Source: Mycoemilia scoparia (taxonomy: Eukaryota > Kickxellomycota > Kickxellomycetes > Kickxellales > Kickxellaceae). Taken from it: 12,932 bases of DNA. Both the position numbers and the translations under genes were made by a program. Position 1 is the first letter of the stretch. Every line of letters starts with the position of its first letter. The notes under the pieces were generated by a model. It was not told where the DNA came from and searched no databases. It saw nothing but the letters and a program-made list of their open reading frames with translations. The DNA lies in contig JANBPU010000399.1 in assembly GCA_027575805.1 (NCBI GenBank), forward strand, positions 1-12,932, in the 5' to 3' direction. Of the stretch, positions 1 to 10,909 are shown one piece after another.

Positions 1-268
1 TTCCGCCCATTCATGGGGCACGGATAATAAAATAATATGTGTCAGCCAGCCATGTCTGTTCACACCAATTCTCTTACATTATGGACTAGATAGCTTAATA
101 GATGTCTGTTTTGAAACACAGCTCCTAAGGGGTAGATTAATTTATCGTTCATACTTTAACTCGTTGATTAATATTTATAGCTTCCACTATCGCATGTATT
201 ATAATGTTAAAACGTGATAAAAACATTGGTGCTTGTACAGTAAGGGGAGGGAGAGATGTTTTAGAGAC

Positions 269-1727
<1,459 letters not shown>

Positions 1728-2167
1728 CATGCAATGCACATCCAATCTGCTATGTGCAGGGGCCTCCACAGACACACCTACTGTATACTTAGATGCTAGA
1801 TACTCCATCTAGTGAAGCATTACCATAACCCCCACTCCTGCTGTAGACTGATAGGGGCATCCAAGGACGGTGAATATGACGCCATATGGCAATCTGATGG
1901 GTAATTGGCCAAGAATGGCAAGTTGCCTGTTACTAACACCGCTAACAGATGCGATATCTATTTGGAGATGTTTATTGGTAGATAGGGCTGCACCCATGGA
2001 ACCTATCATGGGCTCAAAGGCTTGTTTAAGGTTCCTTTATTTTTTTTATAGAAAAAGGGCTATGGAATAAATTACAACGTGCAGGAATAGTGGAAATCTA
2101 GATCGTAAAAGCATATTGATAGTGAATAGTCTGTTAGGATTACAGGAGTTGGTGGGTTGGAATGGTA
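1728..2167. other. Intergenic: TUL1 3' flank and MET17 upstream region
   Basis: About 440 bp without a supportable gene. Short open frames on both strands (1809-2009 minus, 1870-2070 plus) overlap each other and resemble nothing I know. The left part should contain MET17 control sites and the right part the TUL1 3' untranslated region. Confidence 0.6.
2036..2041 (-). terminator. Candidate poly(A) signal for TUL1
   Basis: AATAAA on the minus strand, inside an A-rich run, about 127 bp past the TUL1 stop codon. This is a plausible 3'-end signal, but the hexamer is common in AT-rich DNA, so support is modest. Confidence 0.4.
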
Positions 2168-5100
2168 TCATATCGGGGGCAGTATCGAGCGACATATCGG
2201 GCATTCTAGCTTTATGTCCATCCACTAAATTAAAGTATGTGCACACAGGATACAGTGAGATTAGTAGATGTTGGGCATAGATGACATGGTTGTGTATAAT
2301 GTAACTTACCTCTTCTAGACATTCTGTGTGGAACAAGTGGTGACACGGCGTGACCATGTACTTTAAATTGGAAAGTGTGCTCGGAGAATTTTTTATATCG
2401 ATGCTTTGAATGCAGATGGCACAGTCTCGGGTGCCAGCATACTTAAGGGGCTTTAGAGGAGTTGTTATGTCGTAATCGTTATGTGGGGGGTAACCTGTAT
2501 GTCCTTGATGGGGTACGTTTAAAGCCGTGTCTTGGGCTACGTCTGGATCACCATGGACTTCTGTTCTGGGATTTTCAAGGGAATCATGTGGAGAAGCGGG
2601 AGACTCTTCGTCTACAATATGGATGGCTTGGTGGTAATTGTATCTTGGTGGGATGTAGCGCTGTGGCACAAAGTAGCGGGGACCAAATATGTCCTGGGAG
2701 ATCAGTATAATAATCTGGAGGCATACCCAGGCACAAAGTATCCAAATATACGGAGATGGTTCAATGAAAAATATGTTTTTAGGACAGGCGAATGCATACA
2801 AGGGGAGAGCTAGCCGCAATACCGATGCAACAAATATGTACTCTACACGAAAGCTCCGACTAGTCCCTCTAGTGGAGTTATGCAGTATTTGTGGAATCCA
2901 TGCCGATGATAACATAATGATAATGGCCCAGATGGCAATGCTTGGCCACATCGTTCCATTGCTTCCATACAGATATATCAAAAACAGACCAGTGGTCATG
3001 ATGGCAAAAATCCTGATGTATATTTTGCCTAGGTCCTGCTGCCCTTGTGGGGTGGTCTGGCCATCAGGTTCTGGCCAGTGAGCCCGCCTCAAAAGCAATA
3101 GATATCTAGTGCTGCTCAAGACCAGAACAAACGAGAGAAAAGATGCGATCCCGAATGGGACGAATAGCTTGTCTAGAAACCAGATGACGTGAGTGAGAAG
3201 GGGAGCCAAATCAATCATGTGCATTGGTAAAAGTCTGAACCGCAAACAAAAATATTAGCAGGGTACACTTACCATACATCAATGCAGCAGTTAGATTTAG
3301 CATACAAACATAGCCATCATATATTGACTGGGCAGCAACTGTGTAGTACGAAACCTTCGAGGCTCTCTGTCACAAGAATACCAACGTTAGTGTCTATTAG
3401 AATAAGTAGAAGTACACAAGATGCTACAGTATTTGCTAGCCTAACAATGCTTACAGAGGGTGTTTGAGAATATCGAAATTGGCGGATGAATAGAAGAATT
3501 TGCAATACCACGATCTATGATCGACAATTATTTACAAGCCATACAGTACATTTGTCAATTTCTGTGCCAAATTCCTTGCAAATGTCATTGATCTAATATG
3601 ACTTACCATCGATGAAATCTCAGCCAAGGTTATCGCCTTGTCAAAAAAGCGTGAGATCTTTAGACCAGCCAGGGGCTGGGGAACAGTAAACAGCGTCTTG
3701 CAGTTCGGGGAGTATAGTATGGAAGAGCCCCATGGCATAGATAAGTGCGAGTATGCCCCTCTTTTTGATCTTCCATAGCCTATATCGAGGGTTGGAGTCT
3801 TAGCTGTGTTTCTTCAGAACGAAAACTAATTATTACAAAGTAGAAACCCAATGATCTTTACCTCTACCATTCTTGTCTATAGTGTGATAGCCATGCCCAT
3901 GTGGTACTTTTGGCTTAAGCTTGACAAATACTTGGAACTCGCAGCCATGGTTCACATCTACAAGTAATAAAGAAGCCCACAATGTAGCCTTCGCTTTGCA
4001 CCAGTGGATAATCATCGCTGACAGTCTTTCTGGAACACTCACCTGTATAGCGCGGACTGCTCCCCAGTTTTTTCTTATATACTTGTTGAAATACGCTTTT
4101 GGATTGCTCAAACATGGCTCTCGTAGGCTGTCCCTCTAGAAAACGAAAAGGGTATTCTGAATTTTTCTCAGTCGTACCATATAACGTAATGATTCCTGTA
4201 TCTACCCAGTGGATTCCCTCAGCGTGGATGTCAATGTTGTAGTGTGGATTTGACAGCTGCAAGAAAGACTGTATACCACAGGATAGAAATATGAAAGATT
4301 GTTAGTAACAAAAAAGGGAATAGTGATTATCAAGGGGCAGTAATATTTCGCAGTAGTAAGTTTGTAAAATAGAATAGGGACACGGAGAAGAACCTTTATG
4401 TGAATACTTACCACTACATAATTAACCGACTTCAAAAATGATGGTGTCGAATCCAATGCGATGTACAATTTTCCATTCGAATTGTTTGCGGGCGTCGAGT
4501 ATTCTGGCCCAGAAGTCGAATCGATCATGGCATCCATAAAGTGGAAAGACCCGTCAAGGTGCTGTGCGTTCCAAATACCTTTATAAACAAATGCCCAAGT
4601 TAGCTTGAATGCTGATTTGGTTATGCTAAATCATCACTACTAACAGATCTTTTATATTGCAGGTGGTTCTCCATCAAAAGCGCACTAAATGATATCCTCG
4701 TGCCACCAGCAAATTTGACCCATAAGTCATACATTTTAGGCTGGAATTGGGAAGATTATTTAGTACACTTTTAAAGGAGACACTGCCATATTCATACCAT
4801 TTAGAAATCCCGTAACATTATTCTTGAAGATGTGTGGCGCAGGGACAGACCCATTGTCCTGTAATAGCTGCTCTATCGATTTACGAACATCATTGGGTAT
4901 GGACTAGCCCGTGTGTTTTAAAACCAAGAATAGGTTCACTGTTAGTTGCTATTTTTCATATTGAGAAGCAAGTTGGAAAACATAGGACCATTGGATATTT
5001 ATATGTGATTCAAGCCCACCTTCCATTTTGAGTCAGAATTATAGCTTAAAGAGCTGTATCTTTCCCACCATCGCTTCTGATATTCGGCATTATCCTCGGG

Positions 5101-5193
5101 AGAATGCTCCTTATAAGAGGTGTTTCCACAGAACAGGAGAACAAGCCAGATAGCTATTATTACCACGATACAAAAAACTGAGCTGCGGTCCAT
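2168..5193 (-). CDS. TUL1: Dsc complex membrane RING-H2 ubiquitin ligase (Tul1/Dsc1), 11 exons
   Basis: E3 ubiquitin ligase of Golgi and endosome membranes. In yeasts it is the catalytic subunit of the Dsc complex, which tags membrane proteins for vacuolar sorting or degradation and, in fission yeast, activates SREBP. Exons (minus strand, 5' to 3'): 5193-5020, 4903-4784, 4740-4641, 4578-4412, 4268-4043, 3957-3862, 3803-3607, 3514-3455, 3366-3278, 3234-2310, 2224-2168. Phases close through all eleven and give about 736 residues (yeast Tul1 is about 758). An N-terminal membrane segment (about residues 5-23) is followed by a lumenal domain ending in YSPNC, then several membrane helices (about 361-560), including AWIPQILHN and SQDIFGPRYFVPQRYIPP, closely like Tul1. 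The RING-H2 ligands are C681, C684, C707, H709, H712, C715, C726 and C729. The exon 2/3 junction is the weakest: the strong GTATGA donor breaks the frame, so I used GTGTCT. The exon 5 acceptor could be 12 nt downstream. Confidence 0.92.
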
Positions 5194-5432
5194 GACGCTT
5201 TCAGTGGTCCAGAACGTATACTTTAGTGGTCACCAAGGAGCAGTGTCCTACCAGGTGGCGCGGTATAGGGCCTTGTGTCCTATGGGAGGGTAATGCGGTG
5301 GAATTTAGTCAAGGCAAACCAAGAACTGGAGGAATGTTGTGCAAATAAAAGTACCAAAAAGACAAAATATAGTACAGAGATGAAAGGAAAAGTATTACAG
5401 GGTCATGGTAGATGAGGTTGTGGGAGAGGCGC

Positions 5433-5439
5433 TATAAAA
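5433..5439 (+). promoter_or_regulatory. TATA-like box on the plus strand
   Basis: TATAAAA, pointing away from the minus-strand TUL1. It is followed about 20 bp later by a CA repeat, and by AATAAA about 140 bp downstream. No coding frame follows closely, so it may be chance or may serve a short non-coding transcript. Confidence 0.3.
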
Positions 5440-5457
5440 GTAGCAGGAATTAGAAAT

Positions 5458-5473
5458 CACACACACACACACA
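5458..5473. repeat. (CA)8 microsatellite
   Basis: Eight uninterrupted CA units read on the plus strand, in the TUL1 upstream region. A simple repeat, likely length-variable between isolates. Confidence 0.95.
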
Positions 5474-5713
5474 TACGAAATTTTATTCTTTTCTGCCAAA
5501 CACTGAGGGTGGAAGATCACACCAAAGAGGGGACCACAGTTTATCTAAACTCAGAGGCTCTATTGGCCTCTTTCTAAATAAAACCTGCTTTTGGGTAATA
5601 GCCTGGTAAAGGTCAAATGCTTGTTGTGGGGCGCATTTCATCCAAATATGTCATCTGCTGGTAGTTCAAGCACTAATCCAACACACAGGCTCTTGGCAGC
5701 CATAATCTTTACG

Positions 5714-5721
5714 TATATAAG
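5714..5721 (+). promoter_or_regulatory. Second TATA-like box on the plus strand
   Basis: TATATAAG followed by a pyrimidine-rich CTCTCTCTCT stretch, an arrangement seen at fungal transcription starts. The first downstream ATG, at about 5750, opens a short frame with no recognisable product. Confidence 0.3.
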
Positions 5722-5990
5722 CCTCTCTCTCTGCAGTGTTTGCTGTTTGCATGGTGTTATTTTTGGGGCCAGACTCTGCGCCCTTTACTACTCTGCTCTC
5801 TACAAGAAATTGCACGTGAGTGTCCAAGAAGTCACAGGCTTCAAGACTATCAATGACAACGCCAGACGACGTCGCAATTTTCTTATGTAATGACCAGGTC
5901 CGTATCTATAGTATACATTCAGCTCTCTACAAAAGAACGGGAGGTAATCTAGTTTTAGTCTGTAGCCATTTACCAGTTCTTTGTAAAAAA

Positions 5991-6013
5991 CATGGGTCTT
6001 TTTTTAACCCATG
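5991..6013. other. Perfect 7-bp hairpin with T-rich loop
   Basis: CATGGGT and its exact complement ACCCATG flank a 9-base loop that is nearly all T. It lies about 170 bp past the UTP3 stop codon. Function unknown; it may be chance in AT-rich DNA. Confidence 0.45.
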
Positions 6014-6180
6014 CTGTGCAAGGGATCCACCAGCGGCCACACATCATACACATATTATCTTTGGGAGGATCATTTTGATACTTTTGATGCATAGAGATGT
6101 TTTCAATTAGACTACAGTGCCCTTATAATTAAATGCCTAAAATAACACCACACAAGGGAAGAAAGATTCTAAATATATTT

Positions 6181-8381
6181 TTAGCCAAGCTTGACACTGC
6201 GTGAAAGCCTGGACTTGATACCGGTCTCTTCGCCACCGTAATGGCCATCGAGCTTCTTGACAAGACGAACCTGACTTCCAAGCTTCTTTTGAGCCTTTTC
6301 GTAGCGCATTCTCCTCTTGACACGGGGGTTGCGCTGTTCCTTTGATCGCTTTGGAATAAGGCCTTTGTTTTTGAGAATTTGGTAGTTAATCTTACGCTTC
6401 CGATCGGCGGGAAGAGCAGCTTCGTTTTGAAGGTTCTCTTCCAAAACGTTACGCCATTTATTCTCTCTCTCACTGTTGAACTTGCTGGTCTTCTTTTCTT
6501 TCTCCTGAAGTCTAGCCTTCTTTACGCTCTGGTAGTATTCATTGTAGTCTTCATCCGCATCGCTGCCCACCAAATCTGCAAAGTTGTCGTCCGAGCTACC
6601 TCCAAGATCATCGCCGCGCTTCATTGCTTCCTTGGCAACCTTATCCACAGACTCCTTGTCAAGACGGAATCGACCAGCATCTGGATCCTTGTATGGAACA
6701 TCCTGGTCTCCAGAGTATTTGGCTTTTTGGGTTTTCTTTCCTGTCGATTGCAGTACCTTTGATGCGTAGTGACGAAGCGAGTGGCGCGCTTTCTTTTCCT
6801 CGGTATCTATCTCACCAAGCTTATTAAGCTCGCCAAAATCATCATCCACGTCCGCTCTAACTTTTTCCGACCGCCTCCGCTTGCCTGACCTTTTCTTGTC
6901 TGCAGATTTGAGCGCGCTATATTCCTCTTCATACTCAATATCTTCCTCGTCACCATTGGCAGCAGAAGACTTGGTCTTTTTGGCCTTCTTGCTCTTTTTC
7001 TTAGTTTTCTTTGGTTCTTGCGCTTCAAAGCCAAGATCAGCAGGAACAGAATCTTCGTCTGTTTCATCACCTTCGTTCATATCCAATTTCTTTTGTAGAG
7101 TTTCAAACTCCGCTGCTAGTGCCTCTTCGATCGATTCCATCGAATCAAGCTTCTGTAGGGTGGTTGCAATAGTGGCAATGACTTGGTGATCTCTTAACTT
7201 CTCACCACCAAGCTGGTCCGGGTGAGATGCCTTTAGGGCCAAATAGAAAGCAATGTTGCTTAGATAGGACATAATCAGCTGGTATTTGGTCTCAAGGAAT
7301 GCGTATGCTGGGTCATTTGAAGGAAGAATATCTTTCCTTTCACGGCACCTTAGTAGAAGGGGATGAAGTTCTGATGATAGAAATACTGATAGCTCGTTGG
7401 CTTTAGACACAAGGCCAAGAAACTCTGGGGCCTCGGATTTAAGTACCTTAAGTTTTTCGGATGGCTTCATCTTTGCAATATGGGCTAGGCGAGCTTCAGA
7501 TATGTCAACTGTTTCGCCCACATTCATGGAGATTCTATTGATATCAATTTTGCTTTCGGCATCGTCAGTGGTCGAGATCAGGCGAGCGGCACCGGCATCT
7601 TGAGTTTCATCATCATCATCATCAACCTCATCAGCAAAATCACTTTCGTGTAGTTCCTCTAACCGTTGCCTTTGTAACTTTGTAGCCTCAAGTTCTTCTT
7701 CCTTCGCCGCCTCCTCGTCGTCTGTTTCTAGCAGGACTTCATCAGCATCATAATATGCGCTTTTCGTTGTACCCCACGATGCATTTTTTCCGATCTCATC
7801 TTCTACACATTGAGCCCAATTTTTCATTAGTCATCTGTCATAAAAAGGTGGTTCTAAAATCTATACATCCCCTTTGCTACTCACCACCGTCAGAAATCTT
7901 GTTGAAAAAATCGTTTTCTCCTGATGAGCTCTGTGATTCTTCTTCATCGCTTTGTTCGGACTCGTAATCATCGCTCCCAACACCAAAAACCTCCTCCTCA
8001 GACTCTGATTCTATGTTACATAACTAGGAAGTTAGCATACATCAAGTATTTACTTTTTTGTCTTTACATTTCAAAGTTAAAATGAATTTCGAATTATATG
8101 GTTCAAGGGCTTACCATGACTTTTATTCCTAAGCCTTTTGTCGTAGTCTAGCAAGACTTTGTCTCTTGAAGCATGGACTATTGAAACATATATGATTTTT
8201 TACTTAGTATGTGAATTTAACCAAATGAAGCTATATTTATAGGAAAAGTCTTACATTCGTCTTCTGAATCCTTTTCAACATCGTCCCAGGTATTTATTGC
8301 TTTTATTTTTGCGTCCCTAGGGTCCACTTCTTGAATATCCTTTGTTTTTTTGCTAGTCCTTTGTCCGCGTTTCTTGCCCAT
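6181..8381 (-). CDS. UTP3: Small-subunit processome protein Utp3/Sas10, 4 exons
   Basis: A nucleolar U3 snoRNP/90S pre-ribosome component needed for early 18S rRNA processing. Exons (minus strand, 5' to 3'): 8381-8255, 8177-8115, 8010-7885, 7802-6181. All junctions are phase 1 and keep frame, giving 645 residues (yeast Sas10 is 610). The N-terminus has a basic MGKKRGQR start, then a highly acidic Glu/Asp/Ser stretch and SWGTTKSAYYDADE near residues 114-127. The Sas10/Utp3/C1D domain lies at about 228-302 (EAPEFLGLV...ELHPLLL...KYQLIMSYL). Long Lys/Glu-rich linkers follow. The C-terminal Sas10 domain covers about the last 80 residues, with INYQILKNKGLIPKR and RNPRVKRRMRYEKAQ, both hallmarks of the family. 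The ATG at 7827 that opens the long frame lies inside the third intron and is not the start: splicing at 7803 joins ..SDG to EDEIGK.. and removes it. Confidence 0.95.
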
Positions 8382-8623
8382 TTTTTTGGTATATATGTAA
8401 TAGAATATTGACAATAAAGAGGCACACAAAAAAGTTTGAAGGAGGTTGGCTAAAATTTATTCAGCTTTACGGATTAGATCAGGGTAGATCCAACTTTTTC
8501 CCAAGATCACTTGATGAACCAACATTTTTGATTGTTTGTTAAGCAACGATAGTGCACAACTAAAAATGACATCTTTAATAAAAATATTGCTTCTAGGTCA
8601 ACGCTATTTTGCCTTCAGATAGA

Positions 8624-8637
8624 ATATATATATATAT
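8624..8637. repeat. (AT)7 microsatellite
   Basis: Seven AT units in the UTP3 upstream region. A simple repeat. Confidence 0.9.
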
Positions 8638-8798
8638 GGTTAGATTTTACAAGGGAATGGTTCTCCAGAAATTACATAGTAAATGGCTCGAGATTGGGCA
8701 AGAATCTTTTAAGAATTCATTTATGTCTAACATATATTTGATCACTAATGAATAATGACCATTTAGCAAATCTCTTGAAAAATAGCATCAAATGGGTA

Positions 8799-8882
8799 AT
8801 AATTTTTGAAGGGTACCTTTTGGCGGCTAATGGCTATAGGGGCAATCAAAGCCAAATGTGTGGCTAGCCCTTCAAAAATGAT
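8799..8882. mobile_element. Short inverted-repeat element (MITE), copy 1, 84 bp
   Basis: The left end ATAATTTTTGAAGGG (8799-8813) matches the reverse complement of the right end (8868-8882) at 14 of 15 bases. Extending outward to the GGG triplets gives 17 of 20. The interior has CTTTTGG and then TATAGGGGCAA exactly 36 bp from the element start, the same spacing as in copies 2 and 3. No open frame and no clear target duplication. It is non-autonomous, superfamily undetermined. Confidence 0.75.
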
Positions 8883-8929
8883 CTCCCAAACGCCTGGCTG
8901 ATGTGGCATATTTTAAACTGTTTAGTACA

Positions 8930-8935
8930 TTTAAT
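8930..8935 (-). terminator. Candidate poly(A) signal for the 8967-9795 gene
   Basis: ATTAAA, the common variant, on the minus strand about 32 bp past the stop codon. A plausible 3'-end signal. Confidence 0.35.
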
Positions 8936-8966
8936 TCTGGAGATTTCAAAAATCAAATAAGTCTAT

Positions 8967-9795
8967 CTATTTACGAACTGGGGAAATCTTGGCAACCTCG
9001 GACATGTCAACATCTCTTCCAGGCATGATGCCATAGGGTGATCCTTTGACAAAGTAGCTATATTGAATAAAGCACCAAATTAGCGGTCTATGGAATCTGT
9101 TTCATATAAAGCATAGATCAATCTATACTGACACACTTACAATGGATTAGATAAGCGGAGAGGGCGTCTTTGGGAAACTTCGTCGCGTTCGAGCAAGCTA
9201 TATGTACATATTTGCAATATATTTCAGTCACATTAAACCATTATACAAAAACATTATAAAGCCTTTATTCAACATACAAGTATTGTGCGGTATCAAGCTG
9301 AGCTTCAAAGTCTTTGGCCAATGCTTTTTGGTTTTCTACTGGATCTGGCATCATATTTTCAATAAAACGAGAAATAGGGTGGGTCTATGATATAAAGCAA
9401 AACAAAATTAGTAGGTGTATAATTATTCAGCATTATAATTGATTTTCTAAAAGTATCATATACATAACACTAATTTAAATTACTTACGGTTCCTACAGTC
9501 TCGGAATTATCGAAATGAATAAATGCGACAACACCAACAACAGCTAAAGGACCCCATTTCCAAAGTGGGGAGGTGAAGCCTACCATAGGAGCAAGCTCTG
9601 AATTAATTTCTGCAATTTATTTTAAAGGATTCAACAACTGGTAGAAATATGCGCTTAATTACCCTCTTGTGTGGAGCCAGCACCGGTCTGATTCTCAGCA
9701 CTTGAGGATGCTGTGGAACCAAATCTGCGAGGGACCCTTGAAGACTTGACCTGGTTTATCAATGCACGTGAACAGCGGAAGGCGATTGAATTCAT
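8967..9795 (-). CDS. Probable complex I accessory subunit, fungal 17.8 kDa type, 5 exons
   Basis: No long open frame shows this gene; I assembled it from splice sites. Exons (minus strand, 5' to 3'): 9795-9663, 9597-9488, 9384-9278, 9197-9141, 9057-8967. Phases close throughout and give 165 residues. Residues 1-26 (MNSIAFRCSR...VPRRFG) are Arg-rich without acidic residues, a typical mitochondrial presequence, probably cleaved after RRF. One membrane segment follows (WGPLAVVGVVAFIHF, about 57-71), then a soluble tail with HPISRFIE, an LLERDEVSQRRP stretch and GSPYGIMPGRDVDMSEV near the C-terminus. That tail resembles, from memory, the fungal 17.8 kDa-type NADH:ubiquinone oxidoreductase subunit, which also has a presequence, one helix and a GSP..(I/V)..G..V(D/N)(L/M) ending. 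The divergent neighbour NDUFS8 fits this. The gene is well supported; the subunit name is moderate, and a link to mammalian SGDH is only a possibility. Confidence 0.65.
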
Positions 9796-10092
9796 TTCAA
9801 GTAAATTATATGGGAAAGAGGTAGGGCTCTATATCTTTGCTGTCTCCAAACAGTGTATATTCATCACCAAGCGAGGGTGTGATCTGATTATTTCTGATTA
9901 ACTTATCTAGGAGCCACCCCTTGATGCTCTGGGAGGAGGCCAAATACATGTCCAGCCAACCCCTTGATTACTTCGTCCTTTGTTTTGTCTCTTTTCATAC
10001 AAAAACGTAGGTTGGGTCTTGCTGGCAGCTTACTCTTAAATTTCACTACACATACCTCTTACTGGTATCGGCATTTTATAGACTTTCAACAA
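9796..10092. promoter_or_regulatory. Shared divergent promoter region of two complex I genes
   Basis: 297 bp separate the start codons of the accessory-subunit gene (minus) and NDUFS8 (plus). No gene lies between. I see AGCCAACC near 9954 and GAGGCCAAAT near 9938, weakly like CCAAT-type sites, and no strong TATA box in the expected positions. Co-regulation is an inference from the arrangement. Confidence 0.55.
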
Positions 10093-10859
10093 ATGAATTT
10101 GGCTACAAGAACTGTGCTTCGCTCAGCTGTGCGCAATTTGCCTCGATCTACCATTGGCTGTAAGTTCTGATCTTTACAAAAATAAATTGAGGCGATTGAA
10201 CAGCAATTTTCTAATTTATGTTATTAAATAAATTAATAGTCCGGTCGATTTCGACCACTGCTCCTAGTCTTATGGCTTCAGAAGTGACAAAGGTGGAAGG
10301 GGATAAAAGCATCAACAAGAGTGGGAAATTCGAAATACCTTACCAAAGCTGGGAAGAGCGTGAACTTACTGAAGGATTTTTTGATTTCAGTGCTAGGACC
10401 CTATTTATTACTGAGATTTTCCGTGGTGGCTGGATGGTATTGATGCAATTTTTCAGGGAACCTTATACAATCATGTATCCATTTGAAAAGGGTCCACTTG
10501 GCCCCAGATTCAGAGGAGAACACGCCCTAAGACGCTATCCTTCAGGTGAAGAGCGCTGTATAACCTGTAAACTTTGTGAAGCCATTTGTCCTGCACAGGC
10601 CATCACTATTGAGGCTGAACCTCGTAAAGACGGGTCACGTAGAACCACACGCTATGATATTGACATGACAAAGTGCATCTACTGCGGTATGTGCCAAGAA
10701 GCTTGCCCAACTGATGCCATTGTTGAGGGCCCTAACTTTGAGTACGCCACTGAAACTCATGAGGAACTTCTGTATAATAAAGAAAAGCTCTTAGCCAATG
10801 GCGATAAATGGGAAGCCGAAATTGCCAGAAATATCCAAGCTGATCATCCATACCGTTAG
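10093..10859 (+). CDS. NDUFS8: NADH:ubiquinone oxidoreductase TYKY subunit (NDUFS8), 2 exons
   Basis: Core subunit of mitochondrial complex I (bacterial NuoI). It carries clusters N6a and N6b, which pass electrons along the peripheral arm toward N2 and ubiquinone. Exon 1 is 10093-10159 and exon 2 is 10240-10859. The GTAAGT donor splits a codon after its first base and restores frame, giving 228 residues. The first about 30 residues ([20 protein letters not shown]...) are Arg-rich with no acid, a mitochondrial presequence encoded mainly by exon 1. The two ferredoxin motifs are C129, C132, C135, C139 ([12 protein letters not shown]) and C168, C171, C174, C178 ([12 protein letters not shown]). 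The flanks [18 protein letters not shown] and YDIDMTKC are near universal, and [14 protein letters not shown] is the usual C-terminal part. The in-frame ATG at 10218 within the intron is not the start. All cluster ligands are present, so the protein should be functional. Confidence 0.98.
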
Positions 10860-10903
10860 ATTTTGATTTCATTTTGCTCATTATAGTATTGCCATTTTCT
10901 TTT

Positions 10904-10909
10904 ATTAAA
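10904..10909 (+). terminator. Candidate poly(A) signal for NDUFS8
   Basis: ATTAAA 45 bp past the stop codon in a T-rich 3' flank. A plausible 3'-end signal. Confidence 0.4.

Larger units (their letters stand above)
5194..6180. other. Long intergenic region between TUL1 and UTP3, no convincing gene
   Basis: Nearly 1 kb lies between two minus-strand genes. It must include the TUL1 promoter on the left and the UTP3 3' flank on the right. The plus strand has two TATA-like boxes (5433, 5714), an AATAAA at 5577-5582 and two overlapping open frames of 96-99 codons (5591-5890 and 5820-6110). Neither frame resembles a family I know. A GTGAGT at 5816 and a later AG could be splice sites, but splicing there soon reaches a stop. 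A short non-coding transcript or a lineage-specific small protein cannot be excluded. Confidence 0.55.
8382..8966. other. Intergenic: UTP3 upstream region and 3' flank of the next gene
   Basis: About 585 bp without a gene. It should hold the UTP3 promoter on the left. It contains a TA microsatellite, a MITE copy (8799-8882) and a candidate poly(A) signal for the gene on its right. A TATATA run at about 8391 lies only 10 bp from the UTP3 start and is too close to be its TATA box. Confidence 0.6.

Noticed and set aside
1846..1870. GATAGGGGCATCCAAG resembling the MITE core
   Set aside because: About ten bases match, but the flanking CTTTTGG block and the inverted ends are absent, so it is probably chance.
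5651..5690. GTAGTTCAAGCACTAATCC as a possible tRNA T-arm/B box
   Set aside because: No matching A box, anticodon arm or acceptor stem could be drawn around it.
5773..5790. GCGCCCTTTACTAC as a U5 snRNA loop
   Set aside because: The loop needs CUUUUAC within a stem and a downstream Sm site; neither the stem nor the exact loop is present.
5591..6110. Two overlapping plus-strand open frames (99 and 96 codons)
   Set aside because: No recognisable domain, Cys-rich and hydrophobic by composition, no clear splice link between them, and no convincing start context. Left as unexplained intergenic DNA.
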